This document shows, piece by piece, positions 36,901-44,649 of a stretch of 57,775 nucleotides of DNA (position 1 is the stretch's first letter; every line of letters starts with the position of its first letter). The notes beneath the pieces were generated by a model. It did no database searches and was not told where the DNA came from. It saw nothing but the letters and a program-made list of their open reading frames with translations. The DNA is from Pelobacter sp. (GTDB taxonomy: Bacteria > Desulfobacterota > Desulfuromonadia > Geobacterales > Pseudopelobacteraceae). The stretch lies in NCBI GenBank assembly GCA_030824515.1, contig JAVBXN010000042.1:1-57775 (forward strand). The letters run 5' to 3'. The translations under genes were made by a program, and so were the position numbers.

Positions 36901-37355
36901 GCGGTAATCGGCGTATAGCCGAAGGATGCGGGTGTCTGCAGCAGGCACTGTGCCCGCACGTTGTTGACCGCGGCCTGGTCGCCGCCCCAGTAGAGGCCGG
37001 CCCAGAGCACGTTGGAACCGTTCTCCATGTTCAGGTTGGCGCTGCTGGAGCTGAAGGTGGTGCTGTCCGAGTCGATGTCGATATAGATCATCGTAAAGTT
37101 GTTATTGTTCAGCGTGCCGCCGGAGCCGTTGCGGGCGCTGTCGCATAGGGTGAAATTGGTACCGGAGGTGTTGTTGCAGGTCATGATCGCGTTGCCGACG
37201 ATCTGGACATCACCGTTGGTGTTCTTGGTGTAACGGGTCGTCAGGGCGCGGAAGGCCTCGGCGTCGCTGCCGCAGCACCACGACGTCAGCACGCACAACG
37301 CGACTGCAGCCAGAAGCCTGCCGATCCTGAAAATCCCGTTTTGTTTCATATTCAC
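30903..37355 (-). CDS. Giant secreted surface protein with nine tandem DUF11-like repeats
   Basis: 2150 aa. Signal peptide (about 1-34), then a ~300-residue N-terminal domain containing L-W-A-G-L-Y-W-G-G-D, then a DUF11 domain (about 370-500). Nine tandem repeats of ~115-125 aa fill about 515-1660; each opens like K-x-F-x-P-x-x-I, then S-T-x-T-I-T-L-x-N-P-N, and ends with G-S-C-T-[IV]-x-V-x-V. Two SdrD-B-like domains follow (about 1663 and 1783), then a final DUF11-type domain. Most repeats carry two Cys, perhaps disulfide-bonded. No LPXTG, PEP-CTERM or type 9 signal is seen. GTG at 37355 overlaps the ompA-like stop as GTGA; ATG at 37349 is the alternative. Probably a long extracellular stalk or adhesin. 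Confidence 0.88.
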   Translation of the reverse strand: MNMKQNGIFRIGRLLAAVALCVLTSWCCGSDAEAFRALTTRYTKNTNGDVQIVGNAIMTCNNTSGTNFTLCDSARNGSGGTLNNNNFTMIYIDIDSDSTTFSSSSANLNMENGSNVLWAGLYWGGDQAAVNNVRAQCLLQTPASFGYTPITATQVDQEGTGPYRYQSYADVTGMVQAAGNGTYTVANVTSQVNASNTFGGWSLVVVYGNGSLPLRNLTVFDGQEVIPQPKTFTVSGFLSPLSGPITTRVGVMAYEGDLGLTGDFLQLNGSTISDATHPSNNFFNSSITDQGVYLAGRNPLYTNNLGYDLSRTNIPNGIVKNGDTSATITLNTNTDQYYPSVLTFVTDLYVPIITPNVTKTVAKVAGSAGAAITAGDTLRYTIYMKNTGFDTATNLFLTDPIPAYTTYKPGSLQIVSGANTGLKSDAAGDDQAEYDSSGAPKVIFRLGSGADSASGGLLPYNESTSLSFDVTVNGGVPAGTLLTNTATISYQGQTLGQTFGASSAAAVIPVMSAPQVSKSFSPNPIIQGGSSTMSITITNPASNPATMTGVTLDDPYPSGLVNTATPNASISCTAGAAAGTLTGGTAGGTSVGMNPGASLPPGGSCTISVNVTSSATENYVNTVTAVSTNAGSSSVSSATLSVGKPAVTLKAFTPAAILSGATSTVSFLIQNPTNMTLTGMAFSDPLTNMLVAGTPNVVNGCGGAVSAAAGAAAISLSNGTMAPNASCTITVDVTSNITGVHPNQASGVVSNQTGSAGIPSNIANLTVIGAPVAVKTFAAPSVRASTPVRLSVTISNPNPTTTLNNVAFTDNYPNTPGVMVNSTPSSSTLTCSSGSTATKVGGVNAGTTLGISAATLLPGGSCTVSSNVQSPTTSATPYSNSTGNITSANGGSGAPSTAQLIVTSNNVPTATKVFAPSTILKGAVSTITITLTNPNATAITGAAFTDSYPFGMVNAATPAAATTCSSATVTAAAGSGTLELSGATIPASGSCTVTVSVTSSIAGGLYNSTGPITTANAGTGAAASATLTVMDPPYSTKRFVTNPISAGGTTQLEIIVRNSASNILALTGVAFNDSYPSGMVNTGTPVPNVTCTAGSSATIAGGASGGNTIGITAGTLAVNGSCTITVNVTAAVAGNYTNSTGPVSSSNGGNGTAASAILSVGQPSIAKAFAPAAITNAQTSTLTITLTNPTGVAMTGAAFTDSYLPGTIINAGAPSTSCGGSATGTIGGTFVGLSNGTIPANGTCTVTVLVSASNSVLNTIPAGGLTVTSGASNANPGSALLNMTPPPGVIKAFSPAVIPQNGTSRLTITLSNSNAAAATGVAFSDTYPSGVPTGIVNAATPGLTNSCGGTATAAAGSGTLTLSGATIPGNSSCSVAVNVTGAVAGTYVNHSGPVTTTNIGTGSEATANLTIMSPPGFAKAFSPDKIPVNTASTLTITLSNSNPVAISGAAFTDPYPANLINDTPLAAFSTCGGTVTATAGGNSLQLSGGTIPASGSCTINARVTSAIAGLYTNPSAPFNVTTSNAGSTASVSADLTVLSKPTITKSFTPASINNFQSSALLLTLTNANATSALTNVAVSDSFPTGLYIGSTPVTNTCGGTLTGATQGSAQFTLSGATLPLSSSCTVTIPVTSGQPGVYNNTTSGVTSLETGSPGAVSNTATLTVNANFGAVSGYVYADANHNGNRENGETGTGQTVYVKLATRTGSSCNNPATQYTTPDPTTGAYSFNGITSGDYCVIHSINTILTDLNPAFPGGWVALEASSGIRQLTLQSNPMTGQNFGLYNGSRISGRVFMDTGTGGGIANNGLQDGSEGGIAAVAVKATDSSGATTHDTTTTSGGGDYILWIPASAGAAQVKVVETNPGGYISTGGSAGTSGGSYDRTSDSVTFTNTVGSSYSGLNLADVPDSRFQTDNSASALPGTVIFHPHSFTAGSGGSVSFSTAAVASPAMPGWSEVFYRDSNCNGTFDSGEPQITSATALSANEQLCLLLKEFIPANAPIGASNLVTTTATFNHTNAVPALSTQLARNDNTTVGASSGAGLTLTKTVDSATALPGSNLTYTITYGNNSNGPLSNIVIHDTVPAFTSLSAAPPNPCCVNPTTSCLGSGLTPFPNSISACSAATAGDTITWTLTGTLSPGASGQVKFRVTVQP

Positions 37356-38527
37356 CTTTGCCTCTTCTCCACCTGGATATCCTCGAACTGCTGCAGCGGC
37401 CTGATCCCGTCCGCGCCGGAGAATGATAACTCAACCCTGCGGTTGCGGGCAAACGAAAGTATGTCGCTGCCGCGCATGAAGGGTGTCGCCTTGCCGAAAG
37501 CTTTTACTGTAATCCGTGAACGCTTGATTCCGGCCGCCACCAGATAGGTCCTGACAACCTCGGCCCGCTGCCGGGAAAGGATCCTGTTGAACAGCTCGTT
37601 GCCCCGTTCGTCGGCATGCCCCCGCAGCTCCACGTTGACGGATCCGTTGGCGCGCAGCACCGTGGCCACGCGTTCGAGAACCGCCGCCGAGCGGGCGCTG
37701 ATGATGTCGCGGTTGAGAGCGAAATGAATCCGATCCGGGAGCGTGAGTCCGTCCCCGGCGGCAGCTTCCGGTTGGCCGGCGGTAGCCTTGGCGCTATCCG
37801 CTGCTACTATGCTAGGCGTATGGGGGGGGCAGGTCGGGCAGGCCGGACATTCGGCCGGCGTCTCTTCGCAGGCGGCTTGCTCATCGTCCTGATCCCCTTC
37901 CACCGTCATGCTGATTACGGTCGTGGTCTTGTCTGCGGCAAGCTGCGTCGAACAGCTTTCGATCTTGCGTCCGGCTTCCTTGGCATAGCGTTCGGCGGCC
38001 TGCAGATATGGCTTGGCATGTCGCCAGCCGAGCTGGTTGTCCTCATGGCCGGCCCAGACCAGCTGTACCTCCAGCTGGGCCACCAGATCCTCGCCGCAGG
38101 GGAAACCTGGGTGCTTTTTCCAATCGGCGGCTTTCTGCCACAGGTCGGCGCGGATTTTCCTGCTGGTGGGCAAAAGCGGTGTGTCCATGCCGATATTGCT
38201 GTTTTTGGCCTCCAGCTGCACGATCAATTGATGCGCCTGGCTGACGGTGTCCTCGATCACCTGTGTGCGATCGTTCATCGTGTACTGGTCCATGGCCATA
38301 TCGATCCAGGCCTGGGCCTTGGCAAAGTGGTAGGTCCCGATCGGGGTGCCCAGCGTATTGACGTCTGCCAGCCTCTTCTGCAGTCCGTTGATGGCAGCGA
38401 TGTCGGAAGAAATGGTCTGGTCGGTGATGCGTGCCGTTTCGGGCGTAATACGGGGCGCTTCGGCCGCTTGGCTGGTGGCGGTGGTTACCAGCATCGCTAT
38501 CATTAAATGGATAAGTCTGAGTTTCAT
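37352..38527 (-). CDS. OmpA-family peptidoglycan-binding protein of the surface operon
   Basis: 391 aa. Signal peptide (A-T-S-Q-A-A-E near residue 20), a helical N-terminal domain of ~200 residues, a Cys/Pro-rich linker (E-C-P-A-C-P-T-C-P-P near 225) and a C-terminal OmpA domain (about 265-385) with H-F-A-L-N-R-D-I, E-L-R-G-H-A-D-E-R-G, R-A-E-V-V-R-T-Y-L and the R-R-V-E-L end. It should tie the outer-membrane components to peptidoglycan. It lacks an N-terminal barrel. It sits between the barrel-bearing 1995-aa gene and the repeat protein and overlaps the latter. Confidence 0.9.
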   Translation of the reverse strand: MKLRLIHLMIAMLVTTATSQAAEAPRITPETARITDQTISSDIAAINGLQKRLADVNTLGTPIGTYHFAKAQAWIDMAMDQYTMNDRTQVIEDTVSQAHQLIVQLEAKNSNIGMDTPLLPTSRKIRADLWQKAADWKKHPGFPCGEDLVAQLEVQLVWAGHEDNQLGWRHAKPYLQAAERYAKEAGRKIESCSTQLAADKTTTVISMTVEGDQDDEQAACEETPAECPACPTCPPHTPSIVAADSAKATAGQPEAAAGDGLTLPDRIHFALNRDIISARSAAVLERVATVLRANGSVNVELRGHADERGNELFNRILSRQRAEVVRTYLVAAGIKRSRITVKAFGKATPFMRGSDILSFARNRRVELSFSGADGIRPLQQFEDIQVEKRQR

Positions 38528-38568
38528 AGTACAGATCTCCGTGTATTGCTGGTGCCGCTGATCTCTTG

Positions 38569-41500
38569 TCAGCGCGGGACGTCGTTGAGGGTCTTGCCCC
38601 GCAATCCGTCCAGCAGATGCTCGTCAAATTTGAATCTCATACGCATGAAATAACCGGGGTTGGTGTAATCCTCGCCGGACAGGTCCTTGTCGTGGAAGCC
38701 GAAATAGTTGTAGCCGGCCGAAAGCCAGAGGTTGGAGGTCATCAGGTAGCCGACCTCGTTGCCCAGGCCGTAGAGCACGCTGCTCAGTTTCTCGTTGAAA
38801 AGGGCCATCGCGTTCAGGCCCACATCCCATCGCTTCGACAGGTCATAGGTCATGCGTCCGGTCAGCATCTGCACCGCCGAGCGGGTGGAAATGCTGCCGC
38901 TCTCATCCAGCGCCAGTTTGGCGGCATAGCGTCCGCTGATCACCAGCGAACGGGCCGGCTGGAAATTGAGGCTGGCCGAGAGGATATGCACGATGCGGGT
39001 GGAGGGCAGGCTCGGATCGCTGTCATCCCCTTCGTAGCGGAATTCGTACTTGGACAGCAGGTTCCAGCTGTTGGAATCTACCGGACGGTAGGCCAGGCCG
39101 GCCTGGGAACGCTGCTGTACCCTGACTCCGGAAACGCTGCCCTTGTTCTGTGTATATGAAATTATCTGCCGTCCCAGCAGCGTGATCGAGCGGTTGTATT
39201 TATGGGCCAGGCCGATGCTGCCCAGGTAACTGTCACTGCTGGTGCCGTTGCGATACTCCAGCCGGGTACTCCCTTTCCAGCGCTCCGAACCGGTGTACTC
39301 GATTCCGGCGCCCAGCGCGGTCGAATCGTTGGCGGTGGCACCGCCGATGGTGGTGATCCGCTCGAAATTGGTGTTCAACCGGATTCCGCTGGTCAGCTGC
39401 CAGCCGTTGCGCAGGCCGACGGCCGATTCCGAATCGCGGCCGGAGAGTGCGTCCCGCATGCGGTATTCGCTGAACAGATGGCCATCCTTCATGTATTCGG
39501 ATTCTATTCCCAGGAGAGTGGTGTTGCGCTGCTGGCTGCCGTTCAGCGCAAACTGGCCGGACAGGCTGGAAATCAGCTCGTGCCTGGCGTACAGGCGTGT
39601 CTGGGGGGCCAGCTGGTAATCGCCGCCGAAGGCGACCGTGCGCCGGTCCGAGGCCTGGATCGATTGCTCGTATTCAGCGAACAGGCCCAGTTTGGTGAAG
39701 AAGGGGAGCTGCAGGCCCAGCTTGGCGCGGATGCTGGTGTTTTCGGTCGGTGTCAGCGTGGCGCTGCCGTCGGTCTGGGAAGGGGTGGCGCTTTCCTTGG
39801 CGTAGCGGACACCCAGTTCGCCTTTGAGATAACGGGCCACCGCGTGTTCGATGTTGACGATAATCCCCTTGCGATTGCCGAGCGTGGCGGCGTCTTCGCT
39901 GAAGATCGCCTCGGTCGTCAGCGCGGTCTTTTTGTTCAGCGTATAGCGCGCCTTGGCTCCGACCTCTGTGCGTCCCTTGGCGATGGCGGAGGAGGGATTG
40001 TCGAAGCCGTTTTCGGTCTGGTTGCCGTAGATGCGCAGGTTGAGGTTCTCGCCGTCGTGTCGCAGTTCGATGCGCCTTCCATCTCCCTGCCCGGAGGTCT
40101 GGCGCGTGATACGGGCCCATTCCGCCAGCAGGTAGGTTTTCTCAGCCAGCTTGATGGTGGTGTTGACGCTGCCCATTTCCTGCCGGTCGAGCGGGTTCTC
40201 GTCGCGCAGATAGCTGCCGCCGATTTCCATACGCTGGTGCAGCTTCAACTGGGCATCGCCGCCGGCCACCCAGAACTCCGCCCCCCCTTGGAAGGCTTCG
40301 TAGGTGGCGCGGATATAGACCGGATTAAGGCTGCTGTCACGGCTGGCGAGCGGTTCCTTGAAGATAATCCGGCCGGTCAGCGCCTCGATTTCGTAATCAC
40401 TGAAACGGGACATGGGCACGCTTCTGATTATCAGTGAGGGCTGGTTGCGATCGCGGGTGATGATCTCGATCTTTTCGCTGTTGGCAACAATGTCGGCGGT
40501 GCGCAGGTAATAGGGGCCGGAGACACCCAGGGCCGGAATTTCATCCACTATCTGACGGCTCCGGTCCTGGCTGGCAAAGACGTTGGCGCTCATGAGCGAG
40601 TTCTCGTAATGTCCGCGCACACCGGTCAGGCTGCGGTTGTAGGCCCCCAGGACCCTGGCTTCCGCCGGAGACTGGGTGGTGAAGTCGCCATACAGCAGGT
40701 AGGAGCGGTTCTTATCGATTCTGACGTAGAACTTCCCGGTTGACTGGGCGTCAAAGCCGCGAATCGAGGAATCGCCGTAGACCGGGTAGAACTCGTCCGG
40801 GTTGATATCGCGGAAGAGCTTTTCGCGGGTATCCTTGTCCGAATCATAGGATACTGTCAGCAGGTAATCGCCCTTGATCTTGCCTTTCAGGAAGAAGGCT
40901 GCCCGGCCGGCGGCGTTGATGCGTTTGTCGTCGCTGCTGGTAGAGATGGCCTGCAGCTCCTGTTCAAAGCCGTCCTGGCTGCGGGCCGGGGTGATGGCGC
41001 CCGGATCCATGCGGCGGAAATTGAGGGTTCCCTCGATTACGCCGACCGCTATCAGTGGCCGCAGGTCAGGGATGAACGAGATCGTCTGCTGGCTCTTGAT
41101 ACCGCCGGAGCTGACCCGTATCGTGGCGATGCCCGGTTCCGCCGGCGCGAACAGCTTCAGGTCGGCCTGGCCCCCCTCGATAAACAGCTGCAACCCCGGT
41201 TCCTGTTCGGAGAGATCTTTGGCCTCCCAGCGTCCCAGGCTGGACTCGACGGTTACAGGCGTGCGGGATGTGATTGCCACACCCTTTTCGTCGGTCAGCC
41301 GGATCCTGACGGTCTGCGGAGTCTGGCCGTCGGCGGCCAGATCCCCCACGGGGGTTTGCAGTTCGATTTTAGCCAGCGCGTCCGGCGCAATTACCGTGAC
41401 CGCGACCCGTCCGCGAGGGTTGCCGAAAGGGTCGCTCTGGATCAGTTCCAGCCTGTTCTCACCCGGTTTGAAGGCGACGCCGACGTATTCGCGCGCCTCT

Positions 41501-44500
41501 AGTTTCTGGTCTTCGACGATCATCTTCTTGCCGATGCGCCCTTCATCGACTGTTTCTCCATTGACCAGCAGTTTAAGGGGAGCGCCGGAGGCGCCCTTGA
41601 CGCGGACGGTCGATTGGGCGATCGGCAGGATATCACCGTCCTTGAGGTCGATGAAGCCTGGTTTCGAATCCATGCCGGCCATGCTGTCGGCGTAATCCTG
41701 CAGTTGGGCCGGAACCGTCGCTTCCTGGCGGGGAACGTCACGGGTCTGCTGCTGTTCCTGCGTCAACACCGGGCTGAAATAGGGCAGCTTGGTTTCCGCG
41801 CCCAGCAGGCCGCTGGCGGGGCGGGACTTGACATCGGACGGCTGCAGCGGTTGCTGGTCGATCACCAGTTTGGCGTCAACTCCGCGCTTGGTTTCGGGTA
41901 CGAAAACCTCTCCCTTGAGACGGCGTTCCTTAAGTTGTTCGATGATACCGATCGTGCAGGAACCTTCGGCAAAGTCGGCCCGGTGCAGTTCGCCGGCCTT
42001 AAGATCGACAAAGCGGCTGGCCGCGTCACCGGCATGGCGATTGGAAAGCGCGATCAGCTCCGAGCCGGCCGGAAGCGTGCTTTCGTCCAGCTTGAGGACA
42101 TGACTGCGGGGCGAGATGCCGTAGAAGCTGTACTTGCCCTCGCTGTCGCTGATTGCGTAGGTTCCGTCTTCCAGGTAGATCCGTACCCCCGGTATGCCCG
42201 GTTCCTTGTCACCCTGCAACCGGTCCCGGTCGCAATCCACGAAGAGCTTGCCGATTATGATGCCCTTGTCGGTAAAGACCCCCTGTTCGACCTTGACCGT
42301 GGCGGAGGCTACATTGGAGACGGTGCCGTAGGCGGCCGTGGCCTGGGCGCGGTTGATTCCGTCGCTCTTGACCGCGCCGGGGCCAACTTTGAGCCGATAG
42401 GTTATCCGGATGGTGACGCCGTCGTTCATGTCACCCAGTGTGAAAGCCAGCCCAGGTCCGCTTTCGCCAGCCGGGTCCGCTGTCACGGAGCCGTCGCGGC
42501 GCGCCGTGCCTTTCTGGTAGCTGAAGCCGAAGGGGAGGCGGTCGGCCAGCGACACATCTTTCAGCAGCTTGCCGCTGGAGTTCTTGACTTTGATCGTGTA
42601 ATCGACCACATCGCCGATTTCGACCGTCGTGCGTGAGGTGCTCTTCTGGACGAAAAGCCCCCCGGCCGGGCCGGGATCGATCGGCACGTCGATATGCACA
42701 GGACCGGTGTTCGCGTTTACCGCGAACGGACGTCCATAGGAACCGTCGACGTCGATAGTCCGGTCGCCCGGCAGCTGGGTCTGGATGAACTGCGACGGGA
42801 ACTTCCAGCCGTTGGGAGCCTTGACGCACAAGGTGTAGCGTCCGGGCGCCACCAGCGGGAAGTCGAAGCTGCCGTTGGCCGCCGTCATCACCGGGTTGAT
42901 CGCAACGGTGACCCCATCCAGCTCCAGCACATTGGCCAGCGGTCCGCTCGCCTCGCCATTGGCAGTGCAGCTACCGCCGGCAATCGTATCAACCAACGAT
43001 ACCACTGCGCCGGGCACCGTCTGGTTGGTGCGGCTGTCGAAAACGATCCCGCCCGGATCGATAAGCAGGCGCGCGGTAACGGTGCTGCTTCCGCAGCCGG
43101 AGATGCTGGCGGTAAGCAGGTCGTGCTTCATGGCTTCGATAATAGCGTCACCATGCACCACCGGATTGGTTGCGGCGTCGCGGGTCTCAACGCCGATGAT
43201 GCGGAAAAGTCCAGTATCAGGGCCGCTTTCCTGGGCGGAGTAACTCTCCTGGTCGCCGCTGTGGGCCGATGTGATCACGATCGTACGCACCTCGGCCAGC
43301 AACGGGTTGGTGTTGCAGGCGGCGGCGTCGGCCTGGACGTAGAGCGGGCTTCCCAGCCTGGCTGCCTGGGCAGGTATGACGAAAGTGCCGCTGTTGAAAA
43401 ACGTTATTACCGGGGGAGGGGTCTGCACTGTCAGCGTGACCGTGTTGGAAGCCGCTTCAACCTGTTGGGGGTTGACACCGTTGTTGTAGAGAGCATGGCC
43501 GGTGTTGTCAATGGTGCCGGGAGCGGTTGAAGCGATCAGTACCTTGAAACTGAAAGTGGCCATATTGCCCACCGCCAGAGCGTTTGCGCCGTAGGCAACC
43601 TCATCGACCGTCGAGGCATCGGCCGGCTCGATCGTGGTGTACGAGAAGGGCGGGTCTCCTGTCCTGTGAAACAGTGGTGTGCCGTTGGTCTGCAGCTTGA
43701 AGGAGCTTTTCACATACGAGCAGCCGAAAGGCAGCACATCTCGCAGCAGCACCAGCTGTTCCGGAGCGCCATCGACCTGAATTGTCTGACCTCCCTGGGC
43801 GGTGCCGTTGCCGTTGTTGACGACGCTGAGGGTGAAGGTCACCTGCTGTCCCGGCGCCGGGCTGTATTCGGAGGACTGCTTGCCGGCCTGGAGCAGTGCG
43901 GCAGAGTTGACCATCACCTGGTCGGTAACAGCGGCCTTAATGCCCTGAATCGATGAAACGGCGGAGATCGCTATGCTGCAGGATTGAGACTGCATGGCGT
44001 TTGACGGGACGGTTCCGGAGATGATCAGGCTGACGGACTGGCCGGCAGCCAGGCCGATCATGCCATTCTGCGGTATCTGCGGCTCTCCGTAGTCTACGAT
44101 ACCGTTCTGGTTAGAATCCCTGGTCAGTGTCAGGCCGGAGAGTACGAAGGTGCTCCCCGCGGCGGTGGATGTTGTCAGGAAAGCCGAAAGCGGAGTGTTG
44201 CCGGTATTTGTGAGGATGTGGCTGAAGGAAACCGGTGCCCCGGGTGAGCGGAACAGCTGCTGATCCGCCACCAGTGACAGGGCTTCGACCGGCTGCACGA
44301 TCACCTGCACCGGGTTGGATTCCATGGTTTCGGATCTGTCCAGGACCGGATTGTAGTAGCTGGCAAAAGCCTTGTTTTCGATGACGGTGCCGGCCTGTGG
44401 AGTCGCCGCAAATGCCGGATCCGGGTTTATAGACAGCAGGATCGCAACGGTCAGCAGCAGCGGCAGAAAATACGCGCGTGCGACGAGTCCGAACCGGATG

Positions 44501-44556
44501 ACCGGATGCTTGGACCACCTGCTGTCGCAGCCGTATAGCGCCTTGTGCTTGTTCAA
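38569..44556 (-). CDS. DUF11/SdrD-B surface protein fused to C-terminal outer-membrane beta-barrel
   Basis: 1995 aa. Signal region (about 20-50), DUF11-like domains (about 55-390), a carboxypeptidase-regulatory-like fold near 500-590, DUF11 near 620-730, an SdrD-B domain with D-C-D-R-D-R-L-Q-G-D-K-E-P-G near 765, and a Big/invasin-like domain near 1070-1160. The last ~800 residues are alternating amphipathic strands of a large beta-barrel, with the marker P-V-Y-G-D-S-S-I-R-G-F-D near 1265 and R-S-Y-L-L-Y-G-D-F. The annotated start is TTG (44556) with a weak GGGG site, preceded by a strong hairpin. It could anchor or export its own passenger or that of neighbours. The family is uncharacterised as far as I know. 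Confidence 0.85.
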   Translation of the reverse strand: MNKHKALYGCDSRWSKHPVIRFGLVARAYFLPLLLTVAILLSINPDPAFAATPQAGTVIENKAFASYYNPVLDRSETMESNPVQVIVQPVEALSLVADQQLFRSPGAPVSFSHILTNTGNTPLSAFLTTSTAAGSTFVLSGLTLTRDSNQNGIVDYGEPQIPQNGMIGLAAGQSVSLIISGTVPSNAMQSQSCSIAISAVSSIQGIKAAVTDQVMVNSAALLQAGKQSSEYSPAPGQQVTFTLSVVNNGNGTAQGGQTIQVDGAPEQLVLLRDVLPFGCSYVKSSFKLQTNGTPLFHRTGDPPFSYTTIEPADASTVDEVAYGANALAVGNMATFSFKVLIASTAPGTIDNTGHALYNNGVNPQQVEAASNTVTLTVQTPPPVITFFNSGTFVIPAQAARLGSPLYVQADAAACNTNPLLAEVRTIVITSAHSGDQESYSAQESGPDTGLFRIIGVETRDAATNPVVHGDAIIEAMKHDLLTASISGCGSSTVTARLLIDPGGIVFDSRTNQTVPGAVVSLVDTIAGGSCTANGEASGPLANVLELDGVTVAINPVMTAANGSFDFPLVAPGRYTLCVKAPNGWKFPSQFIQTQLPGDRTIDVDGSYGRPFAVNANTGPVHIDVPIDPGPAGGLFVQKSTSRTTVEIGDVVDYTIKVKNSSGKLLKDVSLADRLPFGFSYQKGTARRDGSVTADPAGESGPGLAFTLGDMNDGVTIRITYRLKVGPGAVKSDGINRAQATAAYGTVSNVASATVKVEQGVFTDKGIIIGKLFVDCDRDRLQGDKEPGIPGVRIYLEDGTYAISDSEGKYSFYGISPRSHVLKLDESTLPAGSELIALSNRHAGDAASRFVDLKAGELHRADFAEGSCTIGIIEQLKERRLKGEVFVPETKRGVDAKLVIDQQPLQPSDVKSRPASGLLGAETKLPYFSPVLTQEQQQTRDVPRQEATVPAQLQDYADSMAGMDSKPGFIDLKDGDILPIAQSTVRVKGASGAPLKLLVNGETVDEGRIGKKMIVEDQKLEAREYVGVAFKPGENRLELIQSDPFGNPRGRVAVTVIAPDALAKIELQTPVGDLAADGQTPQTVRIRLTDEKGVAITSRTPVTVESSLGRWEAKDLSEQEPGLQLFIEGGQADLKLFAPAEPGIATIRVSSGGIKSQQTISFIPDLRPLIAVGVIEGTLNFRRMDPGAITPARSQDGFEQELQAISTSSDDKRINAAGRAAFFLKGKIKGDYLLTVSYDSDKDTREKLFRDINPDEFYPVYGDSSIRGFDAQSTGKFYVRIDKNRSYLLYGDFTTQSPAEARVLGAYNRSLTGVRGHYENSLMSANVFASQDRSRQIVDEIPALGVSGPYYLRTADIVANSEKIEIITRDRNQPSLIIRSVPMSRFSDYEIEALTGRIIFKEPLASRDSSLNPVYIRATYEAFQGGAEFWVAGGDAQLKLHQRMEIGGSYLRDENPLDRQEMGSVNTTIKLAEKTYLLAEWARITRQTSGQGDGRRIELRHDGENLNLRIYGNQTENGFDNPSSAIAKGRTEVGAKARYTLNKKTALTTEAIFSEDAATLGNRKGIIVNIEHAVARYLKGELGVRYAKESATPSQTDGSATLTPTENTSIRAKLGLQLPFFTKLGLFAEYEQSIQASDRRTVAFGGDYQLAPQTRLYARHELISSLSGQFALNGSQQRNTTLLGIESEYMKDGHLFSEYRMRDALSGRDSESAVGLRNGWQLTSGIRLNTNFERITTIGGATANDSTALGAGIEYTGSERWKGSTRLEYRNGTSSDSYLGSIGLAHKYNRSITLLGRQIISYTQNKGSVSGVRVQQRSQAGLAYRPVDSNSWNLLSKYEFRYEGDDSDPSLPSTRIVHILSASLNFQPARSLVISGRYAAKLALDESGSISTRSAVQMLTGRMTYDLSKRWDVGLNAMALFNEKLSSVLYGLGNEVGYLMTSNLWLSAGYNYFGFHDKDLSGEDYTNPGYFMRMRFKFDEHLLDGLRGKTLNDVPR

Positions 44557-44590
44557 TCGGACCCCGGATTGGTTGCTGTGTTTTGAAGCT

Positions 44591-44623
44591 GCGCCTCCGG
44601 GGATATTTAAGCCCCGGAGGCGC
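44591..44623 (-). promoter_or_regulatory. Intercistronic hairpin between the two large surface-protein genes
   Basis: A perfect 12-bp GC-rich stem, GCGCCTCCGGGG (44591-44602) with CCCCGGAGGCGC (44612-44623), and a 9-nt AT-rich loop. No U-run follows on the minus strand, so it is more likely an mRNA stabiliser or partial attenuator than a full terminator. It stands 35 nt before the TTG start of the 1995-aa gene. Confidence 0.7.
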
Positions 44624-44649
44624 GTGTGCTGCTGATGGGAAAGCTTATG

